NCBI GenBank assembly: GCA_036852015.1
Contig: JAANDG010000117.1
Location: 62,001-126,000, forward strand
Direction of reading: 5' to 3'
Source: Pelodera strongyloides
Lineage: Eukaryota > Nematoda > Chromadorea > Rhabditida > Rhabditidae
DNA: 64,000 nucleotides
Shown piece by piece: positions 33,891-46,580 of the stretch (the first letter of the stretch is position 1; each line of letters starts with the position of its first letter). The translations under genes and the position numbers were made by a program. The notes beneath the pieces are model-generated. The model was not told the origin of the DNA. It searched no databases and was given only the letters and a program-made list of their open reading frames with translations.

Positions 33891-34279
33891 CAGGCCCATC
33901 AAAGTAAACCTATATTTACGAAGTATTCATAATGTATATAGAGCATTTTTATTACAATATATACAAACCAAATTTCACCTACTTTCGCCCTCGAGGACTT
34001 TTTCCGATGTGCTCATCCTCATATGTATACCATAAAGCTGCAGACTTGCAAGGTGTATATGCAAATTTAGCCCGCATTCTAATTTCTTGATAAATTTGCA
34101 TATACACCTTGCAAGTCTGCAGCTTTATGGTATACATATGAGGATGAGCACATCGGAAAAAGTCCTCGAGGGCGAAAGTAGGTGAAATTTGGTTTGTATA
34201 TATTGTAATAAAAATGCTTTATATACATTATGAACGTTTCGTAAATATAGGTTTACTTTGATGGGCCTGTCCCTTTAAT
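33888..34279. mobile_element. Palindromic TTAA element of about 390 bp, GGGACAGGCCCA family
   Basis: The ends TTTAAAGGGACAGGCCCATC and GATGGGCCTGTCCCTTTAA are inverted. The arms pair along most of their length (GATGAGCACATCGGAAAAAG and its complement; CTTGCAAGTCTGCAGCTTTA). A related partial element is at 4,545-4,922. Confidence 0.9.
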
Positions 34280-35911
34280 AGCAATCAACATAGTTAGTTT
34301 TTTCGTCCTCCTCTCTGGATAACGATTTGCCTGCGGCAGTATACGACTACAAACTATACATTTTTAGGCGGCAAAACCCTAGCAATTACGCATGTGTGTA
34401 CTTTGTATTCAAGCGATTTTATTATTTTTTTTTACATATGACTGCAATCTATATTAAACATTTTTCCTTAGTGTCATTCGAAATATTACTGTTGAGTAGT
34501 TTTAGCAATTCCTGCAATTTCATGTTGGTGTCTGTGCGGTGCGCTGGCATTTTATTTAGTGCTAGATACCGTAGTCGGCACTATTTGAATTTGCCGCGCG
34601 ACGATTTGGGCATTTTGCCAAGTGTTCGCTGGCGGATCGATACAGAGAAATTATCACGAATAAGCGAAGCGTGCCACTGATTTGGTGTTTCATTCCGTAT
34701 TTCTTTATTGCTGTCGTTTTGTAACCATTTTTATTTATTTTATTCAGAGACGCACCGATAATTTGTCGTCTTCGGCGACCTTCCCGGCCTAGGATTTTAT
34801 GTATTCATTTGTATTTTTGCAGAGAAAGTCTCTCTTTTGGCCCCATCGGCGGAAGGCTTTCTTCACAACCACACAACGGGCTGGATTGCCCGGGTCCTTT
34901 CCGATAGGCTCGTCAGCTCCATACGTGCGTTATTTTCCCTTTATTATTTCTTGTATTTGTTGATACAAACAATGGTTTGATTTGCGATTTGTTTGCTCTA
35001 AGGATTTGAAGCTCCTCTTGGATTTTTAAAATTGTCGTTTTCGCAGTGATTTTATGTTTGGTTCCTTATTTATTTCAACGATTTCAGAACTTGTTTCGTC
35101 GTGCGGCTGTTCCTGTTTATTGGAGCGGAACGGAAGTTTAACACAAAATAGGTAAGCAAATGATCTAAATGTCACCGGTTCGTGGCTCCATATAAAGAGC
35201 GTAAACTCTCATATTCCCTTCACCATGATGTGTGATACATAAGTTGTATATAAAGTATTTATTGTAAGACTATTTGCGGTATATTTATTGTAAGACTATT
35301 TGCGGTAAACGTTCAATGGCCGTTGGCCCAATTAATACGGTTGGCGGCGATCGGGGAGCCAGCGGATCTGATTTGAGGAAAAGTAAGTAAAGTGAAAGCA
35401 TGGAACGCAGAAAGCACCTGGCTATTTTTGCTTTGGAGCCGTCTTGTTGGGCCCATTTTAGGCAGTTCCTTGGGTTATCTAACGTGATGTCTCCAGGTTC
35501 GGTGTTCTAGGAGTTCGGTATGGTACATCTAGGAAATTTTTCCAGAGTTGGAAGGGTTCTTTTCATTTTCTCTTCGTTGTCTATAACTGATTTCATAATT
35601 ATCAAGTTTCAGATCGAAAAGTTGGATTCTATCTGGAGAAGGAAGATTGTCGGCATGGCTTCTACCGGGAGCTACTATGCAAACGCATGCGAAGTCGGGG
35701 AAAGCGCATGGAGCTAGCGGAGTACAGGCCAGTTTTTTTGTAACTTAAACTATGTAGGATATCTGCTTGTTACTCATTCAATAGGGATTTATCGTAAATG
35801 ATTTCTCCGCTCCTTTTTCTCTAGTTTGTTTATTCCCTTCATCTAGACCTCCGATAAGGTCTATGTCACTTTCTTTTCTCTTTCTATTCTCTCTCTACCT
35901 CTCAACAATGC

Positions 35912-35947
<36 letters not shown>

Positions 35948-36400
35948 TTTCTGTAATTATTGCGCCAGCTTTAAATCCCTCTCCCTCTCTCTCGGATGCC
36001 CCAAGACCTCACCAATTGTCTTGCTTGCTCGAAACGATGGAAGTACTGGAAACGACAAAAAACGATGCGGAACAATTTAGAATAGCTATTGTATAGACTT
36101 ACACTGCTAGTTGAATCAATCAGAATCCATATGTCGTCGAGTAGCTGTCTTTCAAATAGCTCATGCACTGTCACTTAAGTTAGTAAACGAAACTCTGTGG
36201 GGAAAGCAAATATGTTCATATATTATGTTGCCGGCATAATTATGTTTCTGTTGCGATGTTCCGAAGGAGAACTCAAAAGCGAAGCAAAATTGTGTGAGCC
36301 TTTACACTTCTAAAACATTGAATAAAAACAGTAGTAGAGAAAAATTGACTTTCAAAACTTGTAACAGCTGAAAGTAATTGAACCTCAGATGAAATAATAT
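34280..36400. other. Compositionally distinct segment with coding-like blocks
   Basis: Less AT-rich than its surroundings. It includes open frames at 34,327-34,680 and 34,822-34,930, the three-exon candidate at 35,316, and a TC repeat at 35,910-35,944. Nothing matches a family that I know. Confidence 0.35.
35316..35743 (+). CDS. Candidate small basic protein, three exons (uncertain)
   Basis: Exons 35316-35382, 35511-35555 and 35613-35743 join in phase (donors GTAAGT and GTTCTT, acceptors TTCTAG and TTTCAG) to give 80 residues ending at TAA. Exon 3 reads EKEDCRHGFYRELLCKRM and MELAEYRPVFL. No family recognised. TATATAAAG lies at about 35,248, and TTGGCGGCGATCGGGGAGCC just inside the frame resembles a retroelement primer-binding region, so an LTR-retrotransposon remnant is a real alternative. 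A further coding-like block with TTTTTGCAG before it lies at 34,822-34,930. Confidence 0.3.
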
Positions 36401-38520
36401 GCAAAAGAAGTTGTGATGGAGAGAATGTGTGGTAATGATAAAGAAACGGATGTTCAGCAAAGAATGGTTGAGCAAGGACAAGGACATGATTAGAAAACTT
36501 TATTAAAATGACCAAAGGAAAATGACTGACATGTGAGATGAAGGATTTTAAATATGATTAGAAAAAAGCAGCAGATGATGTTTTGAGACAATGTGACCAG
36601 AATGACTGAGGTAGTGAGAAGAGGATGATTGATTATGATTATGATAATTAGATTGGGTGATAAAACGATGAGAAGATAATGATTGGGATGCTTAGAATTA
36701 TTGAGGATGATCGATATCAATATGATCGCAGGATGCGCGAAAAATGACTGATATAGTCGAAGAGGATGCTTTGATATGAATATGATTTGAAAAGAGAAAA
36801 TGTTCAGAATGATTTGAGGTGATCCTAAGAGAATGACTGAGTTAGAGTTAGAGAGTTAGTCAGAAGAAGATACTTGATGTGATTAAATGATTAGATTGGG
36901 TGAAACTGATCAGTTTTTGATATGCATATAATGATTGATGATGATCGATATGATCCAGGATGCGTAAAGAATGACTGCGATGGTCATTTGAAATGCTTGA
37001 AAAGATAAAAGATCAGAAGATAATGGTTTAATGTGAGGAGAAGTGAGGAGAATGACTGAGATAGTCATAAGAGATGATTGATGTGATTAGATAATTAGAT
37101 GGGATGCTAAAATATCAGATTATAATGATTGAGATGCATAGAATGTTTGAGTATGATCGATATGATCGCAGGATGCGATATGCGAATGACTGAGGTAATC
37201 GGAAGAGGATGGTGATTGGAAAAGATATAATGCCCAGAATATATGATTTGAGATGATGAGAAGAGAATGACTGAGATATTTAGAGGTGATAAAAGGATAC
37301 GATTATGATGATTCAGATTCATAGAATGATCGAGGATGATGAATATGATCGCAGGATGCGCGAAGAACGACTAGATGGTCAGAAGAGGATGATTAAACAT
37401 TACAAGGCGTGATGACAAGAAAAGGATGGCTGAGAAGTTTTCCAAGTTTTCCACAATAGTCCAGTCCTTCATTAATCAACAAGTATAACTGTAATCTAAG
37501 TCCCGAGTAGGCGCGCGCTGTAACTGATTCGAATTGACCGGGTGACTCCGTGCGCACGATTTGGAGAGGTTATGGTGTGTGGCCTGTTTGGGGCATTAGG
37601 TTTCACTTATACATTTTGAGTTTTGAAGGACTGGACTCGGGAATCCTTGGAAAAGGGATCTTTCATGTTAGGAAATATAAACGAGTGTGAAAGATAAGTA
37701 GAGGATGATGCGATTGGGGTAATGAGAAGTCGTTGACAAAACTATAACATATTGTAATGATAAGAATGTGTTGTGTGGCTGAGACAGTCATAAAAGGCTT
37801 TTGACTAAGATAATAATGATAAAAGACGCTTGATGTTGTGCTAATTGGAACAGGAGATCGATAATGGGTAGTCAAAAGGGACCATTGCGAAAGATAACGA
37901 AGACAATGAAGATTTTAAGATATTGTAATGATAAGATAGATGTGGATGCAGAGATGGTCACAAGAGATTGAGAAATTAGGCGAATCACGATTAAAAAATA
38001 TGATTTGTGTGTTATGCTAATTAGAAGGGAATATTGAAATAGTCAGAAAAAGATGATTGCTATATGATTGAATTTCAAATGTGATGATAAATGATCAGAA
38101 GATATGACGATGAGAAGAGAATGCCTAAGGATCTTGATAACGAAAAAAGATGATGGCTGTATGATTGAATTTCAAAGGTGATGATAAATGATCAGAAGAT
38201 ATGACGATGAGAAGAGAATGCCTGAGGATCTTGATAACGAAAAAAGATGATTCGATGATTTTTTGAGGATGACTCATAGCCAGAGATGATGAGATTTTTC
38301 TGAGGATGACTCAGATAGCCGGAGATGATTGGTATAGAGAATTGTACCTTGTACCTAACGTGATTAATAATGGAAGATTCTAGTGGTAATGATTGCGAAA
38401 GAATGCTTGATAAAGAGAATGAAACTATGAAACATAAGTATCGGATATGATTGTGAAGTGGATGACCGATGTAGTAAGAATCAGAATGACAATTTCATAA
38501 AGAGAATGACTAGTAAGTCG
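36400..38520 (+). repeat. Degenerate GATGA-rich repeat domain of about 2.1 kb
   Basis: Purine/T-rich DNA full of GATGATTGAT, AATGACTGAGATAGTC and AGAAGAGGATG variants. The landmark around GATGATCGATATGATC plus AGGATGCG recurs near 36,706, 36,942, 37,152 and 37,336, a drifting spacing of about 185-236 bp. A 97-99 bp unit is directly duplicated at about 38,049-38,245. The minus-strand Ile/Leu/His-rich frames are by-products. Confidence 0.75.
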
Positions 38521-38612
38521 GGTAGATGCGCCGCGTGAGGCAACCCGCCCCTCTGTGTGTAACCCGGGTTAGGGAGACAATCAGTTGAGTGAAAAAGTGT
38601 GCGTGTAGCCCA

Positions 38613-38689
38613 ACCGGTGTATGCTTGCTAGCCATGCAAGTGACGCGGGACGCGGGTTCGAATCTGCTCCACGCCAAGTTTTTATAGAC
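38613..38689 (+). tRNA. tRNA-like sequence, possible Gly(GCC) pseudogene
   Basis: An anticodon arm CTTGC-TAGCCAT-GCAAG pairs perfectly and would give anticodon GCC. The first and last bases pair as GCGTG with CACGC, and GGGTTCGAATC is a normal T-loop. The T-stem is mispaired and the D-arm is poor, so I call it tRNA-derived and not clearly functional. Confidence 0.35.
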
Positions 38690-38699
38690 CAGATTGTTG

Positions 38700-39789
38700 C
38701 CTAGAAGCCAAGAGGGCTAAGCGACTGATAAACGTAATGACGAGATAATCAAGTGACAAAAGTAGAGTACACCAGATAAATGACAAATCAAACAAAAAAA
38801 TTATATTGGGGTCGGTTAAGGGATGGATGAGTCTTTACTTTACAACATATGAAATGTACGGTCTCATCCACCTTATGAACATATTTGCTTTACCTGCATA
38901 TTTGTGTTCTTGTCTGTAAGGTATAGGGAGTTAGTTCCTTGACTCGCTCGTACATAACCACAATAGAGATTACTTGTGTTAGTCACACCCCCTGTTGTCT
39001 ATATAATAGAATTGTAGCTATGCATGCACTTTTAGTCCCTTCCCCTTCCATATAACCTGTGTCATAATAGGGAATGATTTTTTTAAATTGTATCTATATC
39101 TAGTTTTGTTTATTTGTAGTATGTATGTGTGTATGTTTTACTCGCTAGGATGTTTCTTTTTTTACATGAACTAGGTAGTAGAGCTCCTAATCATTTGGCG
39201 TATGCTGACAATAGATTCCAAGCATAATTTTTCACTGAAGTTATTATTAGATAGCAATTATTGTTGTTTACCATGCTAATTTTTACGCGAGTACATTGTT
39301 TATGATACCTAGAAAAATTGGATTGGTATTTCGTTTTGTTTTAGGTTTGAATTTAGGAATACTATACCTAAGTAGGTCTCGATTTCTAGTTGTTTGCCTC
39401 CGCCCCGTCTTGTAGACTTATTTTACAGACATCAACTATTATGCATAGTTCTATTACTCTAGATTAGTATTACTACGTTCCCAACGGTGGTCCTTGTTAG
39501 TCACAACCGCCGAATGGCGCAATTAGTAAATCGCACACTTTAGCTGGTCTAGTCGTTAAGATATTTAGGGGTTTAGGGCATCCGGTCGGATTGCGTTCCC
39601 CGCTTCTTACCTTTACCCGACCGTTGAAGATTCTAGAAAGATTCATATAACGTGCAAATATGTCATAGACACCAAAAGTATAACTGTGTAGGCGCATTGC
39701 GCTAACATAACTTTACTTTAGAAGTGCTACAATGTTCGTATCTGTTCCATTGTTGTACTTCACATGAGTGCACACTCTTTATCTATGTG
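38700..39789. other. Spacer between the GATGA domain and the 97-bp satellite
   Basis: AT-rich and without recognisable exons. A degenerate tRNA-like stretch (AATGGCGCAATTAGTAAATC, then GGATTGCGTTCCCCGC) lies at about 39,512-39,602. Confidence 0.5.
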
Positions 39790-42325
39790 GCCTATGCGAT
39801 CAAGTTTTCTCTTGATTATGGTATGGCCTACCTACACGTTGAGATAAGCGGCTCTCCTGGAAGGTGAAGTAGTATAACTTCAAAGAAGACCTATGCGATC
39901 AAGAATGCTCTTGATTATGATCTTATCTACTGGTTTGCGCTTGAGATAAGCGGCTCACCTGGAAGGTGAAATATTATAACTTTAAATAAGACCTATTCGA
40001 TCAAGAATGCTCTTGATTATGGTCTACGCTAGAACGCTTGAGATAAGCGGCTCACCTGGAAGGTGAAATATTATAACGTTAAATAAGACCTATGCGATCA
40101 AGAATGCTCTTGATTATGGTCTAATCTACTGGCTTGCGCTTGAGATAAGCGGCTCACCTGGAAGGTGAAATATTATAACTTAAAATAAGACCTATCGACC
40201 TATGCGATCAAGAACGCTCTTGATTATGGTCTACCGCGTTTGAGATAAGCGGTACACTTTGAAAAGGTGAAATGATCTAACTTAAAATAAGACCTATGCT
40301 ATCAAGAATGCTCGTGGTTATGGTCTACGATGCAGCGCTTGAGATGAGCGGCTCACCTGGAAGGTGAAATATTATAACTTTAAATAAGACCTATTCGATC
40401 AAGAAAGCTCTTGATTATGGTCTACGCTAGAACGCTTGAGATAAGCGGCTCACCTGAAAGGTGAAATATTATAATTTTAAATAAGACCTATGCTATCAAG
40501 AAAACTCTTGATTATGGTCTACGCTGGAACGCTTGAGATAAGCGGCTCACCTGGAAGGTGAAATATTATCAATTTAAATAAGACCTATTCGATCAAGAAT
40601 GCTCTTGATTATGGTCTACGCTAGAACGCTTGAGATAAGCGGCTCACCTGGAAGGTGAAATATTATAACTATAACTTTAAATAAGACCTATGCGAATCAA
40701 GAATGCTCTTGATTATGGTCTACGCTAGAACGCTTGAGATAAGCGGCTCACCTGGAAGGTGAAATATAACTTTAAATAAGACCTATGCGATCAAGAATGC
40801 TGTTGATTATGGTCTACGCTTGAACGCTTGAGATAAGCGGCTCACCTGGAAGGTGAAATATTATAACTTAAAATAAGACCTATGCGATCAAGAACGCTCT
40901 TGATTATGGTCTACCGCGTTTGAGATAAGCGGTACACTTTGAAAAGGTGAAATGATCTAACTTTAAATAAGACCTATGCTATCAAGAAAGCTCTTGATTA
41001 TGGTCTACGCTAGAACGCTTGAGATAAGCGGCTCACCTGGAAGGTGAAATATTATAACTTTAAATAAGACCTATTCGATCAAGAAAGCTCTTGATTATGG
41101 TCTACGCTAGAACGCTTGAGATAAGCGGCTCACCTGAAAGGTGAAATATTATAATTTTAAATAAGACCTATGCTATCATGAAAGCTCTTGATTATGGTCT
41201 ACAATGTAGCGCTTGAGATGAGCGGCTCACCTGGAAGGTGAAATATTATAACTTTAAATAAGACCTATGCTATCAAGAAAGCTCTTGATTATGGTCTACG
41301 CTAGAACGCTTGAGATAAGCGGCTCACCTGGAAGGTGAAATATTATAATTTTAAATAAGACCTATGCTATCAAGAATGCTCTTGGTTATGGTCTACGATG
41401 CAGCGCTTGAGATGAGCGGCTCACCTGGAAGGTGAAATATTATAACTTTAAATAAGACCTATGCTATCAAGAAAGCTCTTGATTATGGTCTACGCTAGAA
41501 CGCTTGAGATAAGCGGCTCACCTGGAAGGTGAAATATTATAACTTTAAATAAGACCTATTCGATCAAGAAAGCTCTTGATTATGGTCTACGCTAGAACGC
41601 TTGAGATAAGCGGCTCACCTGAAAGGTGAAATATTATAATTTTAAATAAGACCTATGCTATCATGAAAGCTCTTGATTATGGTCTACAATGTAGCGCTTG
41701 AGATGAGCGGCTCACCTGGAAGGTGAAATATAACTTTAAATAAGACCTATGCGATCAAGAATGCTCTTGATTATGGTCTACGCTAGAACGCTCGAGATAA
41801 GCGGCTCACCTGGAAGGTGAAATATTATAACTATAACTTTAAATAAGACCTATGCGATCAAGAATGCAGTTGATTATGGTCTACGCTTGAACGCTTGAGA
41901 TAAGCGGCTCACCTGGAAGGTGAAATATTATAACTTAAAATAAGACCTATGCGATCAAGAACGCTCTTGATTATGGTCTACCGCGTTTGAGATAAGCGGT
42001 ACACTTTGAAAAGGTGAAATGATCTAACTTAAAATAAGACCTATGCTATCAAGAATGCTCTTGGTTATGGTCTACGATGCAGCGCTTGAGATGAGCGGCT
42101 CACCTGGAAGGTGAAATATTATAACTTTAAATAAGACCTATGTGATCAAGAATGCTCTTGATTATGGTCTACGCTACAACGCTTGAGGTAAGCGGCTCAC
42201 CTGGAAGGTGAAATATTATAACTTTAAATAAGACCTATTCGATCAAGAGTGCTCTTGGTTATGGTCTACCTCAATTCAGATAAGCGGCACACCGCACACC
42301 TCGAAAGGTGAACGATAATAAAAAG
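39790..42325 (+). repeat. 97-bp structured satellite, 26 copies
   Basis: The unit is about 97 bp, and the landmark GATAAGCGG (or GATGAGCGG) occurs 26 times. Each unit can form three hairpins in a row: AGACC...ATCAAGA-atgc-TCTTGAT...GGTCT, then CGCTT-gagat-AAGCG, then TCACCT-gga-AGGTGA. A variant unit with CCGCGTTTGAGATAAGCGG and CACTTTGAAAAGGTG keeps the second and third stems. Multi-unit blocks recur (copies 13-15 resemble 18-20; copies 4-6 resemble 22-24). Confidence 0.95.
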
Positions 42326-44703
42326 TAATAAAAGTATTGGTACCTGTGCGATAGTTAAAATATGTTATTGGCATGGGATTATTAACGAGTGAATGAGTGT
42401 ATAATATACACAGTATTATTCATTCATTCTTTGAAGGGAATTTGCATGCTCTATGAATTTTCGGTTCAGATACAGTATATGATATATGACTGTAAGCAAC
42501 CCTCATGCAACCATATTGTTTATCCCCATCGTAATTTCCTATTGTATTTATACGTGTACACGCATAAGCGCCCCCATAATAGTATGTCGCTAGTCACTGT
42601 TAATCCTTGTGTCGTAGACATAGCGCATAGAAGTACCCCCCTGATTCAAATATTTAATTCATTATAAGGAACATTGTATAGGCTTACATGCCAACAGTAA
42701 AATGCATGATCGTATTTGTAATGCGAATAGTATGTATTATATTGTTCATCATTTTTTTACTTTTTTCTTTGTTAGTTTCTTGTTACTTTCAAATAGTTTT
42801 TTTTTGTTTGCCTGTGGATAAGTTATATGTGCTACTAGCATTGACTTAGATATCCGTGATAAGTACGTTCTATATTTGAGCTTTTAGCCATCATGTCTGA
42901 ATAGGCCTTTTATTTTGTTGACACCGATTTTTAAGGAAAAAAAGAGAAAAAAGAAAACAGAAAGAAAAATCCGAAAAAAGGAAAAGAGAAAAAAAGAAAC
43001 CGGAAAGAAAAATCCAGAAAGAGAAAAAAAAGAATATGTATGAATGTGGACGTCTTGTGGAATTCGAAGGAGAGGGCTAGGTAGCGCTGGTGCTACAATC
43101 TTTATGAATATGCCTCTTTACTATTGATTGAATTTCTTGCATTTCTGGCGCTGATGCTACAATGTTTCTGAATATGCCTCCATACTATTTCTTGTTTCCT
43201 TAAGTCATATTTTTTGTCATTTTAGCGCATTGTATCGTGGATTTTCGCTTTTACTGTTTCCAGAGTGACAGTCTCGTGCCTAATGCCTAACATTTTTGTA
43301 GATATCGACTTTTTGTAGATATCAACACTAGTAAGTCCAGTTCAATTGCCGACTGCGTGTTCCTATACAGGAAACCTGGAAAGTTCTTACATACAGGAAA
43401 TCCGGTAAGTTTCCTGGGAAGTTCTGGAAAGAAACCCGGAAAGGAATGTCATGGAAAGTTCTTCAATATTACTTGGACCTTTTTGCTAGCTCACTCTTGC
43501 ATTCTCCCATGATTTCTACATAAATGCTCCATACATTCATTGAACGTTCAAAACTTCTCGAGGGTCTCTTATTAAAAGGCGAATGCCGGGACCAAGTAAT
43601 TAGACAATTTTACTGTTCGTTATAATATGGCTTTAAGGGGTAATCCCATGGGGATGCTGTGTGGTGTGATCCCTGTGTTCTGTGTGGTGTAGCGGAATGT
43701 TGTGATGTAGATACAGTAACAGAACACAATAGCATATCATAATTGGGCCACAGGGGAAGTCAGAGATGTTACTACTAGTTGAAGATATTTTAGAGATAAA
43801 ATGATTTACTGTAGCCAATATAGTGTAGAAAAGAGGTCTCTCTGCGTCTCGAATTTTTCAATGCAAATTTGCGATCTTTTCCCGCGGACGCGGCTACGCA
43901 TTTCCGCGCTGCTCGCCTGAGTACCAGAGTAGTTACACGCAATATTTTAAAATACAATGTTTTTCTGTGGAGAGCACAGTTTATTTTCGACGCGCAACCT
44001 TTTGCTGCCACCGTATTTTTGCCAAAAACCGGTTGCGTGTTAGAACTACACTATATTATCTACAGTCGAGTGAAGCTAGGCCTAGGCATTGTACGCCAGA
44101 ATATTTTCCGAGAAAACGAAATTTTGAAAGATGTCGTGCATTTGACGAAGTAATTCAAGTATACGTTTCAAACTTCATACAAAGTTCTACGGAAAATAAG
44201 AAAACATAATTTCATAGTACCAAAAAATGAATTGACTTTAGCACGTGAATTATTATATCAGAACTTACTTTAAAAAATGTTCTGAAAATATAAATTTTAA
44301 CAATCAAATGCTAAATTCCAGAACAAAACTATGTTTTTCAGAAAAGAAAAGTGTGCTCAAATTGTTTGTACATTCAAAAAAAAAAACTTTTTGTGGAACG
44401 TAATAAACCGTCGGTAACCGGCCACCAAAGGGTTTCTAGCAAAAACACATTCGGGTATCCTTCCGAGCATTCGGCAACCATTTAGAGACCAGTTACCGAC
44501 TGGTTTTGTGTAAATTGACCAACACGAGGTCGCAAAAAATTGCAACAAAAAACATTTGCCTTGAAAGAAAAGTTAGTTCACTTGTAATACATGTAGTCAA
44601 AATGTATCGTAAGCGGAGGAAGTGGTTTAAAATGGTCTTTATTATTTGGTTAAAGTGAAGGGATATTTGATATCCCAACCTCTTTGGGAGCAGGCTCAGG
44701 AGC
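42326..44703. other. Spacer between satellite and minus-strand EB gene
   Basis: Includes a purine-rich tract of AAAAAAGAGAAAAAAG type at about 42,935-43,035, a GGAAACCTGGAAAGTTC-type direct repeat at 43,370-43,460, a right half of the GC-ended element at 43,830-43,933, and a diverged CACCAAATGG-type repeat near 44,395-44,515. No gene recognised. Confidence 0.5.
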
Positions 44704-46545
44704 TTAAACTGGTGCCCCTCCTCTGGTACAACAAATATATGAATTCGCATTTGGGTTCCACTCGCAAATCGAGTTAGCATCGCACATTTCCACCATACAA
44801 TTGATTGGCTGCCCGTTCTTAAATGAAAAATTCAGCACTAGAAATACGTGTTGGGTCGAGATAGGCTATTTGTCAAAAAAACACGTCGTGTTTTAATTAA
44901 AACATTCAATAAACACTAATAATCTACTATTATATATCTATGTATATAAAAGAAGCACCTGTAACTGTGCCTGGTACCCAGGTCTGGAGCAGGACACACC
45001 ATTTGCGAGTAAACCTAAAGACATGTCAAGTTGTCTGGAGAATTCAAACAAAGCTAACAAATTACAGGAACGTCAGATCGCTGACAAATGGTGGTGGACC
45101 TGGTGGATAATGCCCAGGGACCAGGGAGGACGAAGTATAATGAATGTTCAGTTTTCCGAGGTTTGTCATTGCTACACACAGCTTTATCCCAAATGAGTGG
45201 GGAAAAGATATGCTTAGAAATTTTAGAGGAACCGTAAGCAGATTCTGCCTGTGACGATGACCGGCAGAGTGGCCGTATGCACGAACAGCGGGAACCTCCC
45301 AGGCTGGGAGAATTTGTCTCTGATTCTGATTCGTGTGATCCCTCCTCTATTTCTCTCACCTCCCACTGGGAGTCTGGGAGCTTCCCGGCGCGCTCGTGCA
45401 TACGGCCAAGATAGGTACAGTAACCAACCATTTCCACTGCATGTTCCGCCCACATTGCTTGTTCCTTGTGGACACTGACAGTTGTTATTCATACACTGTG
45501 AATTATACAAGCACTGCTGACTGTACTGGCATTGACCACCGATCGATACAGTAGGATAGCATGTGGATTGGATCATTACTTGATTGGCGGAACACTGAGA
45601 AACCTAGAAAGATGGTAAGTCCACGTAAGTTATTTCATGATGGGGTTTCCAAGTATTATTTTGGAACTACACGAGAATATTTTTTCATTTTTCATATTAT
45701 GTAAGTTTCGTGCAGAAATACGGTAGTAAGGACAGAATCACACCGAATTTTTGGGATATGGAAACCCCATAATAGAACAACTATTAGAAATTGCAGAAAT
45801 GTACCTGTGGCACAGCAAACTGTAAGTTTGTAGCCAAGCGCGTAGGTAGTACTATTTCGAGAGCTCACATGTAGTAGATATGGCATAAGACGAATGAACT
45901 TATATGATCGCAGCGGTGGGTTACCAAAGGTGTATGAAACTTATGAATACCTGAGCTTGAGACTGGCAAACTCCATTGATCTGCGTGAATGACGTGGGAC
46001 ATTGACAGAGTCCAGACACACAGACACTATATCCCATACATTGTACGGTAACTGTGCACGTGGCTCCGATGGGCACTTGATCATAGCAAGTATTATTTGC
46101 GGCAACCTTGAGGATTGACTTTTTGGTTTCAAAATTAATGCGAGCAGGTATAGATTGAGTTAGCCGTTCAAAGATCGGCCGAAAACATGCCGAGTGCATA
46201 GCAATGGTTATATAGCGACACTGAAGACGGTTTTAAGTCGCTTCTTACATCTTACTAGGCTATCTTACTATTATGTTGTACGTTATGTAGAAATCATACA
46301 AAACCTGGTTGGCTCCACAATTTCCATTATTTCCATTTGTCTGACAGAACCCATTTGTACAAACTCCGTTATTAACACACTGTTGGGTGAAGGAACACTG
46401 TCCACCTTGCTGGACAGTGATATAGCACTGACCGTTGATGGAAACCTGAACGGCTTATTGTAAATAATTAACAGTTCACGAGGGCAAGCCGAGTTCGGAT
46501 GTAAGGGATTGCAGCTTCCCTCCGATAGATTCTATTCCATTTTCC

Positions 46546-46580
<35 letters not shown>

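Noticed and set aside
36302..37875. Ile/Leu/His/Ser-rich minus-strand frames
   Set aside because: They arise from the GATGA-rich repeat domain on the other strand.
38049..38245. Tandem C/D-box snoRNA genes
   Set aside because: GTGATGA and CTGA are present, but no terminal stem is seen and one of the two copies has CTAA in place of CTGA.
39790..42325. CRISPR-like array of regularly spaced repeats
   Set aside because: The whole 97-bp unit repeats with no unique spacers, and the DNA is eukaryotic.
39790..42325. Hammerhead ribozyme satellite
   Set aside because: GAAA occurs after the third hairpin, but the CTGANGA core is absent.
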